A stretch of 64,000 nucleotides of DNA from the NCBI GenBank assembly GCA_000827205.1, contig KN832557.1:1335771-1399770 (forward strand), read 5' to 3'. Within the stretch, counting starts at the first letter, position 1, and the number at the start of each line of letters is the position of its first letter. Below, piece after piece: positions 1 to 11,194 of this stretch. The translations under genes were made by a program, and so were the position numbers. The notes under the pieces are model-generated. The model had not been told where the DNA came from, did not search any database, and was given only the letters and a program-made list of their open reading frames with translations. The DNA is from Plicaturopsis crispa FD-325 SS-3. Taxonomy: Eukaryota; Basidiomycota; Agaricomycetes; Amylocorticiales; Amylocorticiaceae.

Positions 1-662
1 TTGCTCAATCCTATAGATTTTCTCAAAATAACGCTGGGGCCGTCAAGAGCACATAAAACTGAGTAAGTTACCCTATACATGTATAATATTCCGTTCATTA
101 GCTGTTGATGAACGGCGCTCGGAATGTGGTGCATTTTGCGGCGCCGCGCGATGTCATTTCGCGTACGGACACACTCTCGCATGCGGTTCTTTCTGCTGGG
201 GCCCTCTTATATGGGTATATATGATCATTTCTGTGTATTCCAATATCTTATCTGAGCCTTCGTACTCGTGCAAACGAGCCCCCGAGGTGGATAGAGCAAG
301 TTTGGGGTAGGTGGTACCTGACTTGTACAAAACTCATCCTTTCACTTCAAAAACCCCGGGGCCGTCTAGAGCACTAAAAAACGAGTCGAAAACACCCCAC
401 ATTCATGGTCATCCGACCGTTGGTTGTTGAGAAAATCGCATTCCAAAAATCGGTCGCGGAAACGCCTTTTTCGCGTCGAAATCGACGCGGCGCCAACTCT
501 TCTGCAAACGGCTATAATACTACACTCATGTTAGTATCTGGATGTTGACCATGTTCCTTCGTGTAGCAGGTAAGAGATATCCGAAGTAGGCTTTTGTTGG
601 ATATCAACGATTAACATTCCTGAATGAATTTCTAGACAAATGCATAACTGTCCCAGTCAAAA

Positions 663-1666
663 ATGGCAGACTTGTCAAAACCTTCTTCACCTCCCCGTCC
701 TCGGACGAGGGAAATAATTGATCCCGGTAAGTAGCCCAAGCCGCGTAGAACTGCGAAGAGACAGTTTACGATGCGCAGGTTTGCCTTTACTTGAAGCAAA
801 TCGACATCGCATACAATCCGTCGAAAGCAAGACTTCCACCTACGGGTCTACCGAGGCTCACAAGGCAAGCTATATCCCATGCGCCTATATCCCGTACTCA
901 ATGGACATACCTTTGTTAGATTGATATCTATTATCCCCCCGAGGTAGCCAAAACCGTCGATCGAAAGCCTCCAATCCTCGTTTTCTTTTATGGCGGCGGC
1001 TTTGTTCGCGGCGCACGAAGCTCACCTCCTCAGCACCTCGTCTATAACAACGTGGGGGCCTTCTTCGCCAACAGAGGCCTCCTCACAGCTGTGGCCGACT
1101 ACCGCCTTGCGCCATCTGCAACCTATCCAGGTAGCTCAGAAGATGTCCGGGACGCCCTCCTCTGGGTGATTGAGCACCCATCGGAAGGCGACACGTCGCG
1201 CCTCTTCGTCATGGCACATTCCGCCGGGGGCGTTCACGTAGCGGGTTTGCTGCTCTCGCCGTCCTTGTTCGTACCACCGCTGAAGCAGTCTTTGCGCGGT
1301 GTCGTTCTTGTCGGCGTCCCGTACGAGCTCCTCGACGGAAGACGACCCGAAGCTCGAGCTCGAGCAGCAACGTACTACGGATCCGCTGGCAAAGTCAAAG
1401 GAAATCAGCCACTCGCACTCCTTCGCCGCGCGGCAGACACGCACATCTCTACGTTGCCGCCCGTGCAGACTGTACTAGGAGAAAGCGAGCGACGTCCGGT
1501 CAAGAGCGCGAGCCGGGCGTTTGCGCAGCTTTTCCGCTCTAAAGGCGGCACGATCTGCGAGGTTGTCCTTCCCGAGCATGACCACATGAGCCCCATTCTT
1601 GCCTTGAGCTCAGGGAGCGGAGAGCAGTGGGGAGAGGATGTTATCCTGTGGATCGAAAGCAGATAA
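663..1666 (+). CDS. Kynurenine formamidase-like alpha/beta hydrolase
   Basis: Three-exon model (663-726, 779-864, 920-1666) encoding 298 aa. The N-terminus carries the pattern seen before the core of fungal BNA7-type hydrolases (ESKTSTYGSTEAHK, then IDIYYPPEV). The oxyanion-hole region reads FYGGGF, the nucleophile elbow MAHSAGG, and a late EHDHMSP can supply the catalytic His. In this family the enzyme hydrolyses N-formylkynurenine in tryptophan catabolism; carboxylesterase activity on other substrates is the alternative. Intron 2 (865-919) begins GCAAGC, so it is a GC-AG intron. It is required to join the conserved HK/IDIYYP motif in frame. No signal peptide is visible, so a cytosolic role is inferred. 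Confidence 0.8.
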
Positions 1667-2531
1667 GTAGCTAGCGAGTCAATCGAGATCTCTTGCTTTG
1701 CGAACATAGATAAATAATCACAATTAATACTGAGTTCCCGGCCTCTGAGCCGCGTCGCGCCTTGGTCGCGTCGACGCGCTGCTCTGCATTATCTTAAGCT
1801 TGTTTTTGACGTGCTCACTGCTTGTCGCAATTACTTACTGGCTGTTCATTCCCCTCGACTCTTTCAGACATACACCGGATGCATCAGATCCTTCGAGTTT
1901 TGCAGCCAAATCACTCATACTGGGCCGAACAGACATTGCTTCCAAGCTGCAGTGTGTTTCGCCCAACCGCGTCGCATTGAACAAACACGCGTCCATACTG
2001 CTTGCTGTGAACCAGGACTTCAACCTAGGATTTCGGAGCCGCATACGCGCCAGCCAAACGTCTGCAGAGGAAGAATGAAAGGTTGAAGGTGCTTCTGAAA
2101 CACTATGGTTCATTTCGAGGGATCGTCGGCGCGTTTTTTTTTGGAAATGGCCTTGCATGTCATTTCCATAGGTCTACTGTAACGAGCCTCGCCGAGACGG
2201 CTGCTCGACTTGAAAGCGTCATCAAGGTGTTGAAACAGCCTTCCAGTCGTCATAACCATTGTCACTCACCTAGTTGCTCCGCAAACGAGACAAATTATAC
2301 GCGACATTGTCGCTTTCGCCTGCAACAAGTCATTCCCGGGTTACGCAGCAGAAATCGCTCACACACGACTTTCCGAACACCGCTATTCCTGCAGCACGCG
2401 TCCAGCTCGACAAAACAACTATGCACCAAGCCAAACATGTCGACGTCGTGTAAGCGTCGAGAAGACTCGGAGAAGACTCACGCGCGTAACGTCGGACGCT
2501 TTCAATTTCGTCGCCAGCACCGAAGACACGG
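1667..2531. other. Intergenic, no gene recognised
   Basis: Several short overlapping open frames occur here, but none shows a protein motif, codon-rich conserved block or convincing splice pattern. It probably holds the 3' end of the hydrolase transcript and spacer DNA. Confidence 0.5.
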
Positions 2532-2537
2532 TCCAGT

Positions 2538-2809
2538 CAGGCCCCCGGCAACTCCTCCAGAGGTCCCTCGCACAGGTGGATAAATTTTGGCGTCAAAATC
2601 TCGAAAAATTCGCAGTATTTGGCCTCTGGTGGCCGTAATACTTGACGGAGGGTGGTGTTACTCCAGCTGCGGCATCCCCACACCCAGGCGCGTCGATTGC
2701 GCACATCGGGGATTTTTCTTCCTTGGCCGTTCTCGAAATCAGGTGGATAAATTTCGGCATTTTGGCGAAATTTGTGCGAGGGACCTCTGGAGGAGTTGCC
2801 GGGGGCCTG
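2538..2809. mobile_element. Foldback MITE with perfect 37-bp TIRs
   Basis: The termini 2538-2574 and 2773-2809 are exact inverted copies over 37 bp, starting CAGGCCCCCGGCAACTCC. The 272-bp element is flanked by a 6-bp direct repeat, TCCAGT (2532-2537 and 2810-2815), which I read as the target-site duplication. A subterminal motif beginning AGGTGGATAAATTT occurs twice in direct orientation (about 2574 and 2741). There is no coding capacity, so this is a non-autonomous DNA transposon. Identical TIRs suggest recent insertion. The superfamily is not assigned, because a 6-bp duplication is unusual for the common fungal superfamilies. Confidence 0.85.
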
Positions 2810-2815
2810 TCCAGT

Positions 2816-3817
2816 CAGGACCAAGTGTACGGTCGCCTTCGCACGTGCAGTAGAGACGACAGCGCCGCCAGCGCACGTACCGCGAGGAGCTATCCTTGCC
2901 TTGAACCTTCCCTCTTTCTTCATGAAGCACTCGTCTGGAGGCAGTCAAAGCGCCTTTTTCTTGAGAGAAGAGTGCGTACTATCCTCGCATTATGATTTAC
3001 GGCGGAAGAGTCTGATGTGATTGGGGCGTAGCGTGCAGGTAGCGTGTGTAGTAGATGCAGACTGACAGGATCTGTTCCAAAACTGCAAGAGGAAAACATG
3101 CAGACATTGAAATTGCCATGCCGGCCGGCTTCCGGACGGCACGGCACGGAAAGGGGCTGTACGGGGCACTGGTTCCGGAGGTGGATTTAGGTGGCGGCTG
3201 TGTGCTTTCTCCTTTCCTAACGCCTCGTTACTGCGTGCACTGAACGCAGCACTTCTGTACAGGCTTTAAAGGCGACACTCAAGTTCTCGTACTCAACTTG
3301 TGTCCGTATGGGATCTCACCTCAGCGTTCACCGCGACGGCGCCGCCTCCGACGACGGCCGGCAGCACGTTTCCCGATTCAGACTGGGCCCATGTCCAAAG
3401 GCCCCGTGGAGCGCATCGCCACAGCAGAACTACTCTCACGAGCACGACGAGGCGGTACTGCCCATAGACGCGGACACGGCTTCGAGAGCGACGGGGACAG
3501 GGAGTATAAAGGCAGCCGACACTGCGCGGTCTACCACCCCAAACAAGTCCAGCAAGGAGCCCGCGTCCGAGGCCGCAAGCGTAAGTCCGATCTACTAAAA
3601 TTGTTACGCGCTCAGCGGCTATAAATGCATCTTGTTACAATCATTTAACGCTCTTTGCAGTTGCAGGACTACCGTCTGTCCAAGAACCTCCAGTCAACAC
3701 CACGCCCTACAGTCAGTCCATTTCGTCTGCCTGCCGATGCCAAGGATATCGGTAGCCCCCTCTGCTCGAAATCCTATGCTCATCGCTTGCTCGCATTACC
3801 CCTGACAGCCTTCACTC
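2816..3817 (+). promoter_or_regulatory. Upstream/leader region of CaM kinase with uORF
   Basis: An open frame starts at ATG 3308 and runs to a good splice donor (GTAAGT at 3581). An acceptor lies at 3660. In the simple splice forms I tried, this frame does not join the kinase frame, so it looks like a spliced 5' leader with an upstream ORF rather than extra N-terminal coding sequence. The rest of the stretch holds nothing I recognise. Confidence 0.35.
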
Positions 3818-5322
3818 ATGCCCGCACCTGCAACAGTTCCCTGCCAGGTCTGTATCGCATATGATCGATTGTGATCTGTGTTTACTGACCATCGTTTCCC
3901 CCGCCCAGTACCGTACGGGCAAGACCCTCGGCAGCGGGACATATGCCATCGTGAAGGAAGCTGTGCACATTCAGACGGGCAAATACTATGCCTGCAAGGT
4001 CATCAACAAGAAGCTCATGGAGGGGCGGGAACACATGGTGCGCAATGAGATCGCAGTGCTCAAGCGGGTGTCGAGTGGGCACCCTAATATCGTGACATTG
4101 CACGACTACTTCGAGGTGCGTACACATTGCCATCGCCCGTAATCAGCCCATCCATCTCATTCTCTGCTCAGACATCGCACAATCTCTATCTTTGCTTCGA
4201 CCTCTGCACTGGTGGCGAGCTGTTCGACCGGATATGTGCCAAGGGCAACTACTACGAGGCCGATGCTGCGGGGCTCATTCGCACGATATTCAAGGCCGTC
4301 CAGTACATCCACGACTCTGGCATCGTGCACCGCGATCTGAAACCCGAGAACCTCCTGTTCCGTACACCCGCAGAGGATGCGGACATAATGATCGCGGACT
4401 TTGGGCTCAGTCGTGTGATGGAGGAGGAGAAGCTCTCGCTCCTCACGGAGATCTGTGGTACTCCTGGGTACATGGCGCCGGAGATCTTCAAAAAGAGTAA
4501 GCCCCGACCGTATCTTCCTTCGCGGGACGTGCTTCCTGACATGGTGGACAGCCGGTCACAGTAAACCCGTCGACATCTGGGCCATGGGTGTCATCACCTA
4601 CTTCCTCCTCGCAGGATACACGCCCTTCGACCGCGACTCGCAACAGGAGGAGATGGAGGCTATCATGCGTGGCGATTACAAGTTTGAGCCAGGTCAGTCT
4701 CTAGCTTCGTCCTCCCGTATCCTAACCTGACCCCTATCAGCCGAGTATTGGGCAAACGTGTCAGACACCGCGCGCGACTTCGTTAAGGAGTGCCTCACGA
4801 TAGACCCCGCATCGCGTCCAACGGCAGCGGAAGCACTGCAGCACAAGTGGCTTGCGGACACGACGCCACACTTCGTGCCTGACCCCAAGAACCCGTCGGG
4901 CCAGACCGATCTCCTGCCGCACATCCAGAAGGCGTTCGATGCGCGCAAGACGTGTAAGCATCCTTCCTCCCTCAACGATATGCCCTGCTGACAATGTACA
5001 TTGCAGTCCGGAAAGCGGTGCTGGGCATGATGGCGATGAAGCGCATGTCGACGCTAGCGAGCTTCGGGCCGCACGCGAGCTCGCTCGGGCAAAATATCGT
5101 CCGATACAAGGAGGAGTCGGAGAAGGAGCTTCTCGGCGAGGTCAGCGTTCTCCTTTCGCGTTTTTCTGTCCATGCGTCTGACCGGTATTCGTCTAGGATA
5201 TGCAAGTCGTGCACCATCACAACGCAGACGGCTCCGTCGAAGATCGTCTGGAGCCCAAGTCGTCGCACGACTCTGCAGAGCTGTTGGCGCAACTGTCGCT
5301 CAAGGAGGCAGACAAGGCGTAG
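3818..5322 (+). CDS. Calcium/calmodulin-dependent protein kinase (CaMKI-like)
   Basis: Seven exons (3818-3847, 3909-4115, 4172-4496, 4552-4692, 4741-4953, 5007-5140, 5197-5322) give 391 aa. The kinase domain is complete. It has the Gly loop LGSGTYAIVKEA, the ATP lysine in YACKVINKK, catalytic loop VHRDLKPEN, ADFGLSRV, a T-loop ending CGTPGYMAPE, and subdomain IX DIWAMGVITYFLLAGY. After the domain, the basic amphipathic segment FRKAVLGMMAMKRMSTLASF matches the autoinhibitory/calmodulin-binding helix of CaM kinases. The short start exon encoding MPAPATVPCQ gives the compact N-terminus expected of fungal CaMKI-type enzymes. It is predicted to be cytosolic and activated by Ca2+/calmodulin. Confidence 0.92.
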
Positions 5323-6463
5323 GCTTTCTGTCTGTCGCTTTTCTTGGTACTTTCGATCGGTCCGCCTTTCGTCTGTCATCTATCTCACTAACATCTCTTC
5401 CTATCTACTCCTCGTTCTATACCTTGCTTGCTTTCCTCCTCGTGCTCAAGCTAGTACCGCGCCCGGCGGTGTATTTACTTACAGATGTATCATCATAACT
5501 TAGTTCGTGCATCGGATGCCAGATGATAATGATACTTCAGTAAAGACTTCTCGGGCGCTCGAATGGCTATCTTTCAAACGTCCTGGCAATTGGGCTGGCT
5601 CGATCTACTTTTTCTCAGTTCCCTGGTCTTGTTACCATCCTGGCTTGACGCACGATCGCGATAGCAAGCAGTCCTGCGTCAATAGTGCTCGCCGATTATA
5701 TTTGACGCAGGTCAGGATGGTTATGAGTCTAAATCTCAGCCACATTTCTTCTTGCTTAACCTCAAACCATCGAGTCCATTCCTTCTCGTACTTTCATAGC
5801 ACTACCTCCCTGCACTATCAAGATCAATGCATAGTAGATTCAGATACATCATTTAAGTGCCAGTGAAGTGTACTGTACACTTAGATACCTTCAACCCTCG
5901 CATCGCTTACTACAAGTACTAACAACATACCTTTCTAGATACTCAATACTCTTGCCAGTGGCATTGACTGCCATCGGCTAGTGCTGTGCATTTGCATGGC
6001 AAGCCTGGTACGCCGCCGACTGAGGCTGCAGGTCCTCGGGCCTCAGGTACCAAAACACGCGCTCGCGGAATCTGTTCTGAACCACAGAAACAAATGATCC
6101 GCCGCCTTCGTTACCTTTAGTGGTAAGTGATTTCCCCGAAGCTGTGATTCGATGTGAAGAAGCGACTCTTCACAAATGCCGTTACGCTGCAATCCCGGAT
6201 GAAGTTCGCTTGGTATGTTTGGCACGGAGTCCGGCGGCTTAGACAGTCCTTTCTGCTGCCCTGCTCGCGTTTTTTGGGTCCTGGCTGGTCTCTGTCCTCG
6301 TACTCTCTTCACGCCCCCCTCTGCCAGGATTAGAGCTGCTTGTCTTTGGTGACCAAGTGGTGCAGCAGAAGGCCAAGTTCCGTGGTGCTACGCGACAGGC
6401 TCCTTTTTTCGCGTTATCTTCGCAGAAGTCGCGCTCGAGTGAAATTCGGAAGACCAGACGCTA
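5323..6463. other. Intergenic, no gene recognised
   Basis: About 1.1 kb between the kinase and the next gene. Only short open frames without motifs are seen; it probably holds the kinase 3' UTR and the next promoter. Confidence 0.5.
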
Positions 6464-6644
6464 GTAAGTATACCTCTTTGACACCTACATCCAAGACAGA
6501 GCGCTAACACCGTCTGGCGTAGGCTGTTCTCTGCTGTCTGCAACATCTACAACGCCAGAAAGGAATAGCATCGACCGCCTTGCAGCGTTTGACAAAGTAA
6601 GTGATCTGTCGACACATCCAGCGTGTATGCTCACCGCGAAACAG
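6464..6644 (+). other. Likely 5'-UTR introns of the 6673 gene
   Basis: Two canonical intron-like segments lie just before ATG 6673: 6464-6522 (GTAAGTAT...CGTAG) and 6597-6644 (GTAAGTGA...AACAG). They suggest a spliced leader and support the transcription direction of the downstream gene. Confidence 0.45.
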
Positions 6645-6672
6645 CATTAAATATCTCTAATCTATACACGCC

Positions 6673-8598
6673 ATGTTAATTCGACTCATCCCACCCGCCC
6701 CCGAGCCCACAGTTCTCTTCACCCTCACATTTCCACCGCTGCCCGCCGATATACCGTTCCCTCAGAACTGGGCAGCCCAGCTGCAGCACCTTTCAGCACA
6801 GGATCTTGAGCTCCCGGGCTGCATCCACGCGCTTGACGTCGCCGTCGGGCTCTCGGCGCGTCTCCACGAAGTCGTCTTTGACCTTAACGACATGAGCGTC
6901 TCCTGCACCTTTGTCGACGGGGTGCGCGAGGTATGGGGCATCGACCGCGACACCGCGTGTCTCGCAAAGCTGCGCACTGTGGTCGAGGACGTGTGCGAGA
7001 GTGCGGGCGAAACGCCGCGGCAAGAGCCAAAGCTGGAGCCGGCGCGGATGGCGCTCGAGCCCGCCGCACCGACGCCCGTAAAGCCGACAAAGCACAAGAA
7101 ACAGCGCTCACTCCTGATGACGCTCGTCGCGTGCGTGTCCTTTCGTCGTCGTCGCAAGCGCTTCCGCGCGTTAATTGACCCCTCACACAGCTCGCTCGTC
7201 CCTTCGAGCTCCTGCTCGTCGTCCCGCTCGGTCTCGCCCTCGCCCCCACCCTCCCCGCCGCTCGTGCCCCCCGCGCCGCCCCCAACCGTGGCTCACAAGC
7301 GCACCCCGTCCGCCGTCGAGGCCCGCAACCTCCGCCGCCGTGCGCGCTCGACGCTCGTCGACGTCTTCCGGCGCCACGTCCTCACCGTCCTCTCCGCGCG
7401 TGCGCCCGTAGGTGGGTACGCGGAGTGGGTGGCGCGCAGCATGGTGCGCCGGGCGGAACATATGCTCAGCGAGGAGCTCGCGTGGGGGCCGGAGGAATCT
7501 CCGGAACGGTCAGAGGGATGTCAAAGCGGGACGAGCGACGATACGGACGGGAGCAGCGTCCACACGCCGGAGCCATACGAGGACGTGCCCTCCGCGCCGC
7601 CCCCCACGCCTGCTTCTCCATCGGTGTTCTCTTCGCCCCCTCCCACGCCGTTCCTTGCGCATCGCAGTCCCGCCCGCTCGCGTAATCCGTCGTTTCGCCT
7701 GCGCACGCACATACAGCACCTCCGCGCGGCCATCGGACTCACGACGGCACATTACGAGCACATGAAAAACACGTCCGCGCAGATTCTGTCCATGCTCGAG
7801 GTGCGCAGCCGACGGCGTGCGTGGAGCTGTAAAACCTTGCAAAACGGCCCGCAAGTTGGCTTGGGCGGCTTGGGGCTGGCCATGCCCGTGCGCAGATCAG
7901 GGCTCGCGAGGTGTCTGGCAGTGGGGCCTGCGGCTGGTGTTGGGGCGATGGCCGACGCGCGCGGTGAGGTGTGGGGCGCGGGTGAGCTCTTCCCCGTTAG
8001 CGAAGAGAGCTCGGACTCTTCCGAAGAGACGTTTGGCGGAGATGACGACGACGAGTTCTCCCTAGAAGACGATGAGATCGAGTATTTCACGGGCGGACGT
8101 GCGGACGACAGGGAGTACGATCTTGAAGCGGGTGACGCGGTCGGTCCCGCCACGGCAGCCAGAACCGCGAGAGAGGACTGTGATTTGGAGGCGGGTAGAG
8201 GGCTGCCACTGCCTCTACCGATGTCCATCCCGCTGCAGCGCACGAAACGGTCGCGTAATACGTCTCAACCGCGTGCTCGGCCACTCAATGCGACTGTTCC
8301 TCGGCCACGGACGCCTAGCATTCCGCGTGGTATGCGTCCACCTTCCCTGTGCCGTCCAATTGCTTCCGCGCTAGCCACCGACGAAGTTGTGAATGAGAAG
8401 AGTGTTGATGAAGGAGAGTTTACGCTTGCTATGAGTGGAGATCTGCCGTTTGTGGAAGTAGGTGTTGGGAGAGGACAGGGGGCCTTCCTGGACGATGGTG
8501 TGTACGGTGGCTCGGAGCGTATGAGCAGGTGTGCGGGGGAGTATGAACGAGAGTGTGGAGAATTCGGTGAGGTAGTGCGTGGGATTGACTGTCGGTAA
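6673..8598 (+). CDS. Hypothetical low-complexity protein, 641 aa
   Basis: A single long open frame on strongly GC-biased DNA, preceded by two likely UTR introns. The first ~110 residues look folded (LFTLTFPPLPADIPFPQNW; a DLNDMSVSCTFVDGVREVWG segment). Then come a basic patch (FRRRRKRFRAL), Ser/Pro-rich linkers, a second structured block around ARNLRRRARSTLVDVFRRHV, and acidic stretches (GDDDDEFSLEDDE). I recognise no domain. The pattern resembles intrinsically disordered regulatory or scaffold proteins common in agaricomycetes, but function is unknown. The reverse-strand frames here are GC shadows. Confidence 0.7.
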   Translation: MLIRLIPPAPEPTVLFTLTFPPLPADIPFPQNWAAQLQHLSAQDLELPGCIHALDVAVGLSARLHEVVFDLNDMSVSCTFVDGVREVWGIDRDTACLAKLRTVVEDVCESAGETPRQEPKLEPARMALEPAAPTPVKPTKHKKQRSLLMTLVACVSFRRRRKRFRALIDPSHSSLVPSSSCSSSRSVSPSPPPSPPLVPPAPPPTVAHKRTPSAVEARNLRRRARSTLVDVFRRHVLTVLSARAPVGGYAEWVARSMVRRAEHMLSEELAWGPEESPERSEGCQSGTSDDTDGSSVHTPEPYEDVPSAPPPTPASPSVFSSPPPTPFLAHRSPARSRNPSFRLRTHIQHLRAAIGLTTAHYEHMKNTSAQILSMLEVRSRRRAWSCKTLQNGPQVGLGGLGLAMPVRRSGLARCLAVGPAAGVGAMADARGEVWGAGELFPVSEESSDSSEETFGGDDDDEFSLEDDEIEYFTGGRADDREYDLEAGDAVGPATAARTAREDCDLEAGRGLPLPLPMSIPLQRTKRSRNTSQPRARPLNATVPRPRTPSIPRGMRPPSLCRPIASALATDEVVNEKSVDEGEFTLAMSGDLPFVEVGVGRGQGAFLDDGVYGGSERMSRCAGEYERECGEFGEVVRGIDCR

Positions 8599-9600
8599 TT
8601 TCGTTGCAGATCTTCATCGACGGATGCAGCTCCTCCCCGGCTTTCGTCCTTGCAAGATCACCCCGCGCCCTCGTCATTCACCATCTAACCGTCAACAGCT
8701 CACCCTTCGCCCCACCCTCCCAAGAAAATGTTGTCACAAATTCCCTGGAAACCCAAAACTCATCTCCCCAGCATACGCCATTCATAATGCCTTCCTAACC
8801 ACACGTTTTCTTAATTCACGCCCCGCACGCATCCACAACCGACTCGACCATCCGGCCTCCCACCCGGCACGCATCCTGCATGATTGCTCTCGCACGTCCT
8901 TTTTTAATCAACTATTAAATGCCCTGTCGGCACTCTGGAGTCCTCACTTAATATTTTGGAAAAATCAACGGAATCTCTCTCGCTTCACCTGTTCTCCTGC
9001 ATCAACCACCAGCCCCTTCCCCATCCATCCATTCCACGCATAGACCAGTGCTTGCTCTCTTTCCTCTCATGTATCATCTACGCAGCCTCTCTTCCGTGGC
9101 CGCGTCGGCCCCCTGCTGATCCCTCTGTGCATTCACACCCAAACCCATCCATCTTTTCGTCGTGTTCTCGTTGCATTATATTATATCGTTCCTCGACTTC
9201 ATCGGATAGAGACTTACACTCGTATAAATAGATAAAATTTTAATCGTGGTCTCTTGCGAGTTGTCCGCTTGCCTGACATGCCATTCGGTAACGCCGCTAA
9301 ATATTATCGACTTTTATTTCGACCTTGCCATCGAGCCTCCGCACTTCGACGTGCGGACGTGCGCGGAAAAAAGTTGTGGCTGCTCGTTTGCTTGTCAAGA
9401 TCGTGCGACTCGGATCTGGAGCCAAGCTGATTCGGGTCGCGATTTCGGCGTTTGTGCAATGTGCATCGAAGCTCGATCGTACTCAATCGTACTTGACCTC
9501 CTTTCTGACCTCCTTTCTGACAGGGCTACTGCATACTGAACGTCAACGGCTACGGATGCTGTGAATTCAGCACCTAGTGCAGTGAAATTTACTAGGCTCA
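8599..9600. other. Intergenic, CT-rich
   Basis: Pyrimidine-rich DNA rich in CCATCC/CCTC motifs, with a 12-13 nt tandem duplication (CCTTTCTGACCTCCTTTCTG, about 9498-9520). No gene is recognised. Confidence 0.4.
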
Positions 9601-9610
9601 AGGCCTCCGA

Positions 9611-10152
9611 AATGTCCGGGTCGGGGCCTTCCATTCCTCCAGCATCCGATGTAAGTTTTCCAAGTCTGAAGATGCGTATTGCTACTGCCGCTCAATAACT
9701 TATTCGTTGTCTTGCGTGACGACAGGAAAGCGGGTATTCTGAGGGCGCGACCCTTGCGCCCCGACCGGTCTCGTCTTAAGATTCAGGTATAGGAGTCCCG
9801 CGCAGTTTTCTAGGCCAAGCTTGTGCCGCGGCTTGAAACATCCATTTGCTTCCGTGCCATGAATGACGTCCTGGTGTGCTCTACACGCCGGTGGTATAAA
9901 TTACGGAGGCATAAACGACAGCCATTATGCACAAAACTCAATAAGATGGAGTCCTCCACTGAGCCTTGCGCGCGCAACTTGGTCATCACCTTCGAGTGCA
10001 GCTCTACGACAGTGCCCAGCGCCATTGACGCGCTGAGGGCGACTCCGACGGATGCACCACCCCCATTCTTCTACCACTACACTCCTACGGTCATGGTCGT
10101 CGAGCGCCCTCCCCGCCATCAGAAATCATCTGGTAGAGAGCCCGGGAAATGA
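9611..10152 (+). pseudogene. Possible eroded coding fragment, family unknown
   Basis: An ATG at 9611 opens a short frame with a good donor (GTAAGT at ~9650). The open frame 9823-10152 contains APPPFFYHYTPTVMVVERPP. A closely similar peptide (PPPIFLYHNTTTVMVVKRPP) occurs on the minus strand near 16290-16360, so this was probably protein-coding sequence of a repeated family. I cannot build a closed gene. It may be a pseudogene, or a real gene whose splicing I did not solve. Confidence 0.25.
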
Positions 10153-11194
10153 GCGGGACTCGACTCCTCATCATACGTCTGCAAGGTCAGTCTTTATTCG
10201 AATATCCTTGTTTTTGCGTGTTATTCAACGAATGTTATCACTAGGCATAACCTTCAGAAATTAGCGGGCCGGGCCTGAATTGATTGGACACATCGCACTT
10301 ACACACATACCTCGACCACGCACTAGTTTCCATTCTGATAACATTACAGCTTGCCCCGGAGGTATGTTTTCGAACGCCTGCATTTCCCGTGTAGCGACTG
10401 ATCTCGTATTGGCAGGCATACTATTCGTTCCGATCATAGTCTACTTACTCTAATGCGCATGCAACCTTATCTACTTATAATTGGGACGTGCACCGCCCTG
10501 TATCAGAAACCATCTATGTACTACCAGTGCACACACCACCTATAATACTATATTACAGCGAATCCAACGCGATTTATCTCTGTCCTTTTCTGCCAAGTCT
10601 TCTGTAACGATTCGGCCTTCTACTCGGATGGGGACATTCGTGAAAACTCGAGGACATCTCGAGATAAGAGCCTAGCGCCTGTTGCACTACCGAATCTCGT
10701 ATGAAGCTTACGGTTTCCACCCAATTTGCTATGAGACGAAAACGCATATGGTATGTGGCCGACACATGTTTGGCACCTTCAAAGACGCCCGTGCGTACGA
10801 TCACATCCTTACTTACCCAAGCAAAACCGGCTATGCAGTTGACTTATCTGCGTATATTGGACGTGCATTCAATCGGAAAAAAGACAGTGGAGTGAGCGCA
10901 CCTTGCCGCAACACGTAGTCCAGATTCGGCAGAGTGATGATATGTGTGGCGAGCACTGGTAGAAAGCGCAAAAAGATATCTGTATTCACCAAAAGCGCTA
11001 GCGGCCGCGCGTACAACCAATAGACAAGTGAACTAACCGAGCCATAGCAGATCCTAGCGATAGGTTCCAGGCAAGGGAGACGGACATGCATGAAATGTAG
11101 CATTTTGCAGGGCAGGCGAGTCGTGTATACGGGCGGCAAGACGTATGATGCGAAAGATGATAGCAGGGGTAGGACAGAATCCACGAAAGTCATT
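10153..11194. other. Intergenic, no gene recognised
   Basis: AT-richer than its surroundings, with short frames only. The right part is the 3' flank of the minus-strand WOPR gene. Confidence 0.45.

Noticed and set aside
6762-8677. Multiple long minus-strand frames inside the 641-aa gene
   Set aside because: They are shadows of GC-rich codons in the opposite strand; Arg/Ala-rich and without motifs.
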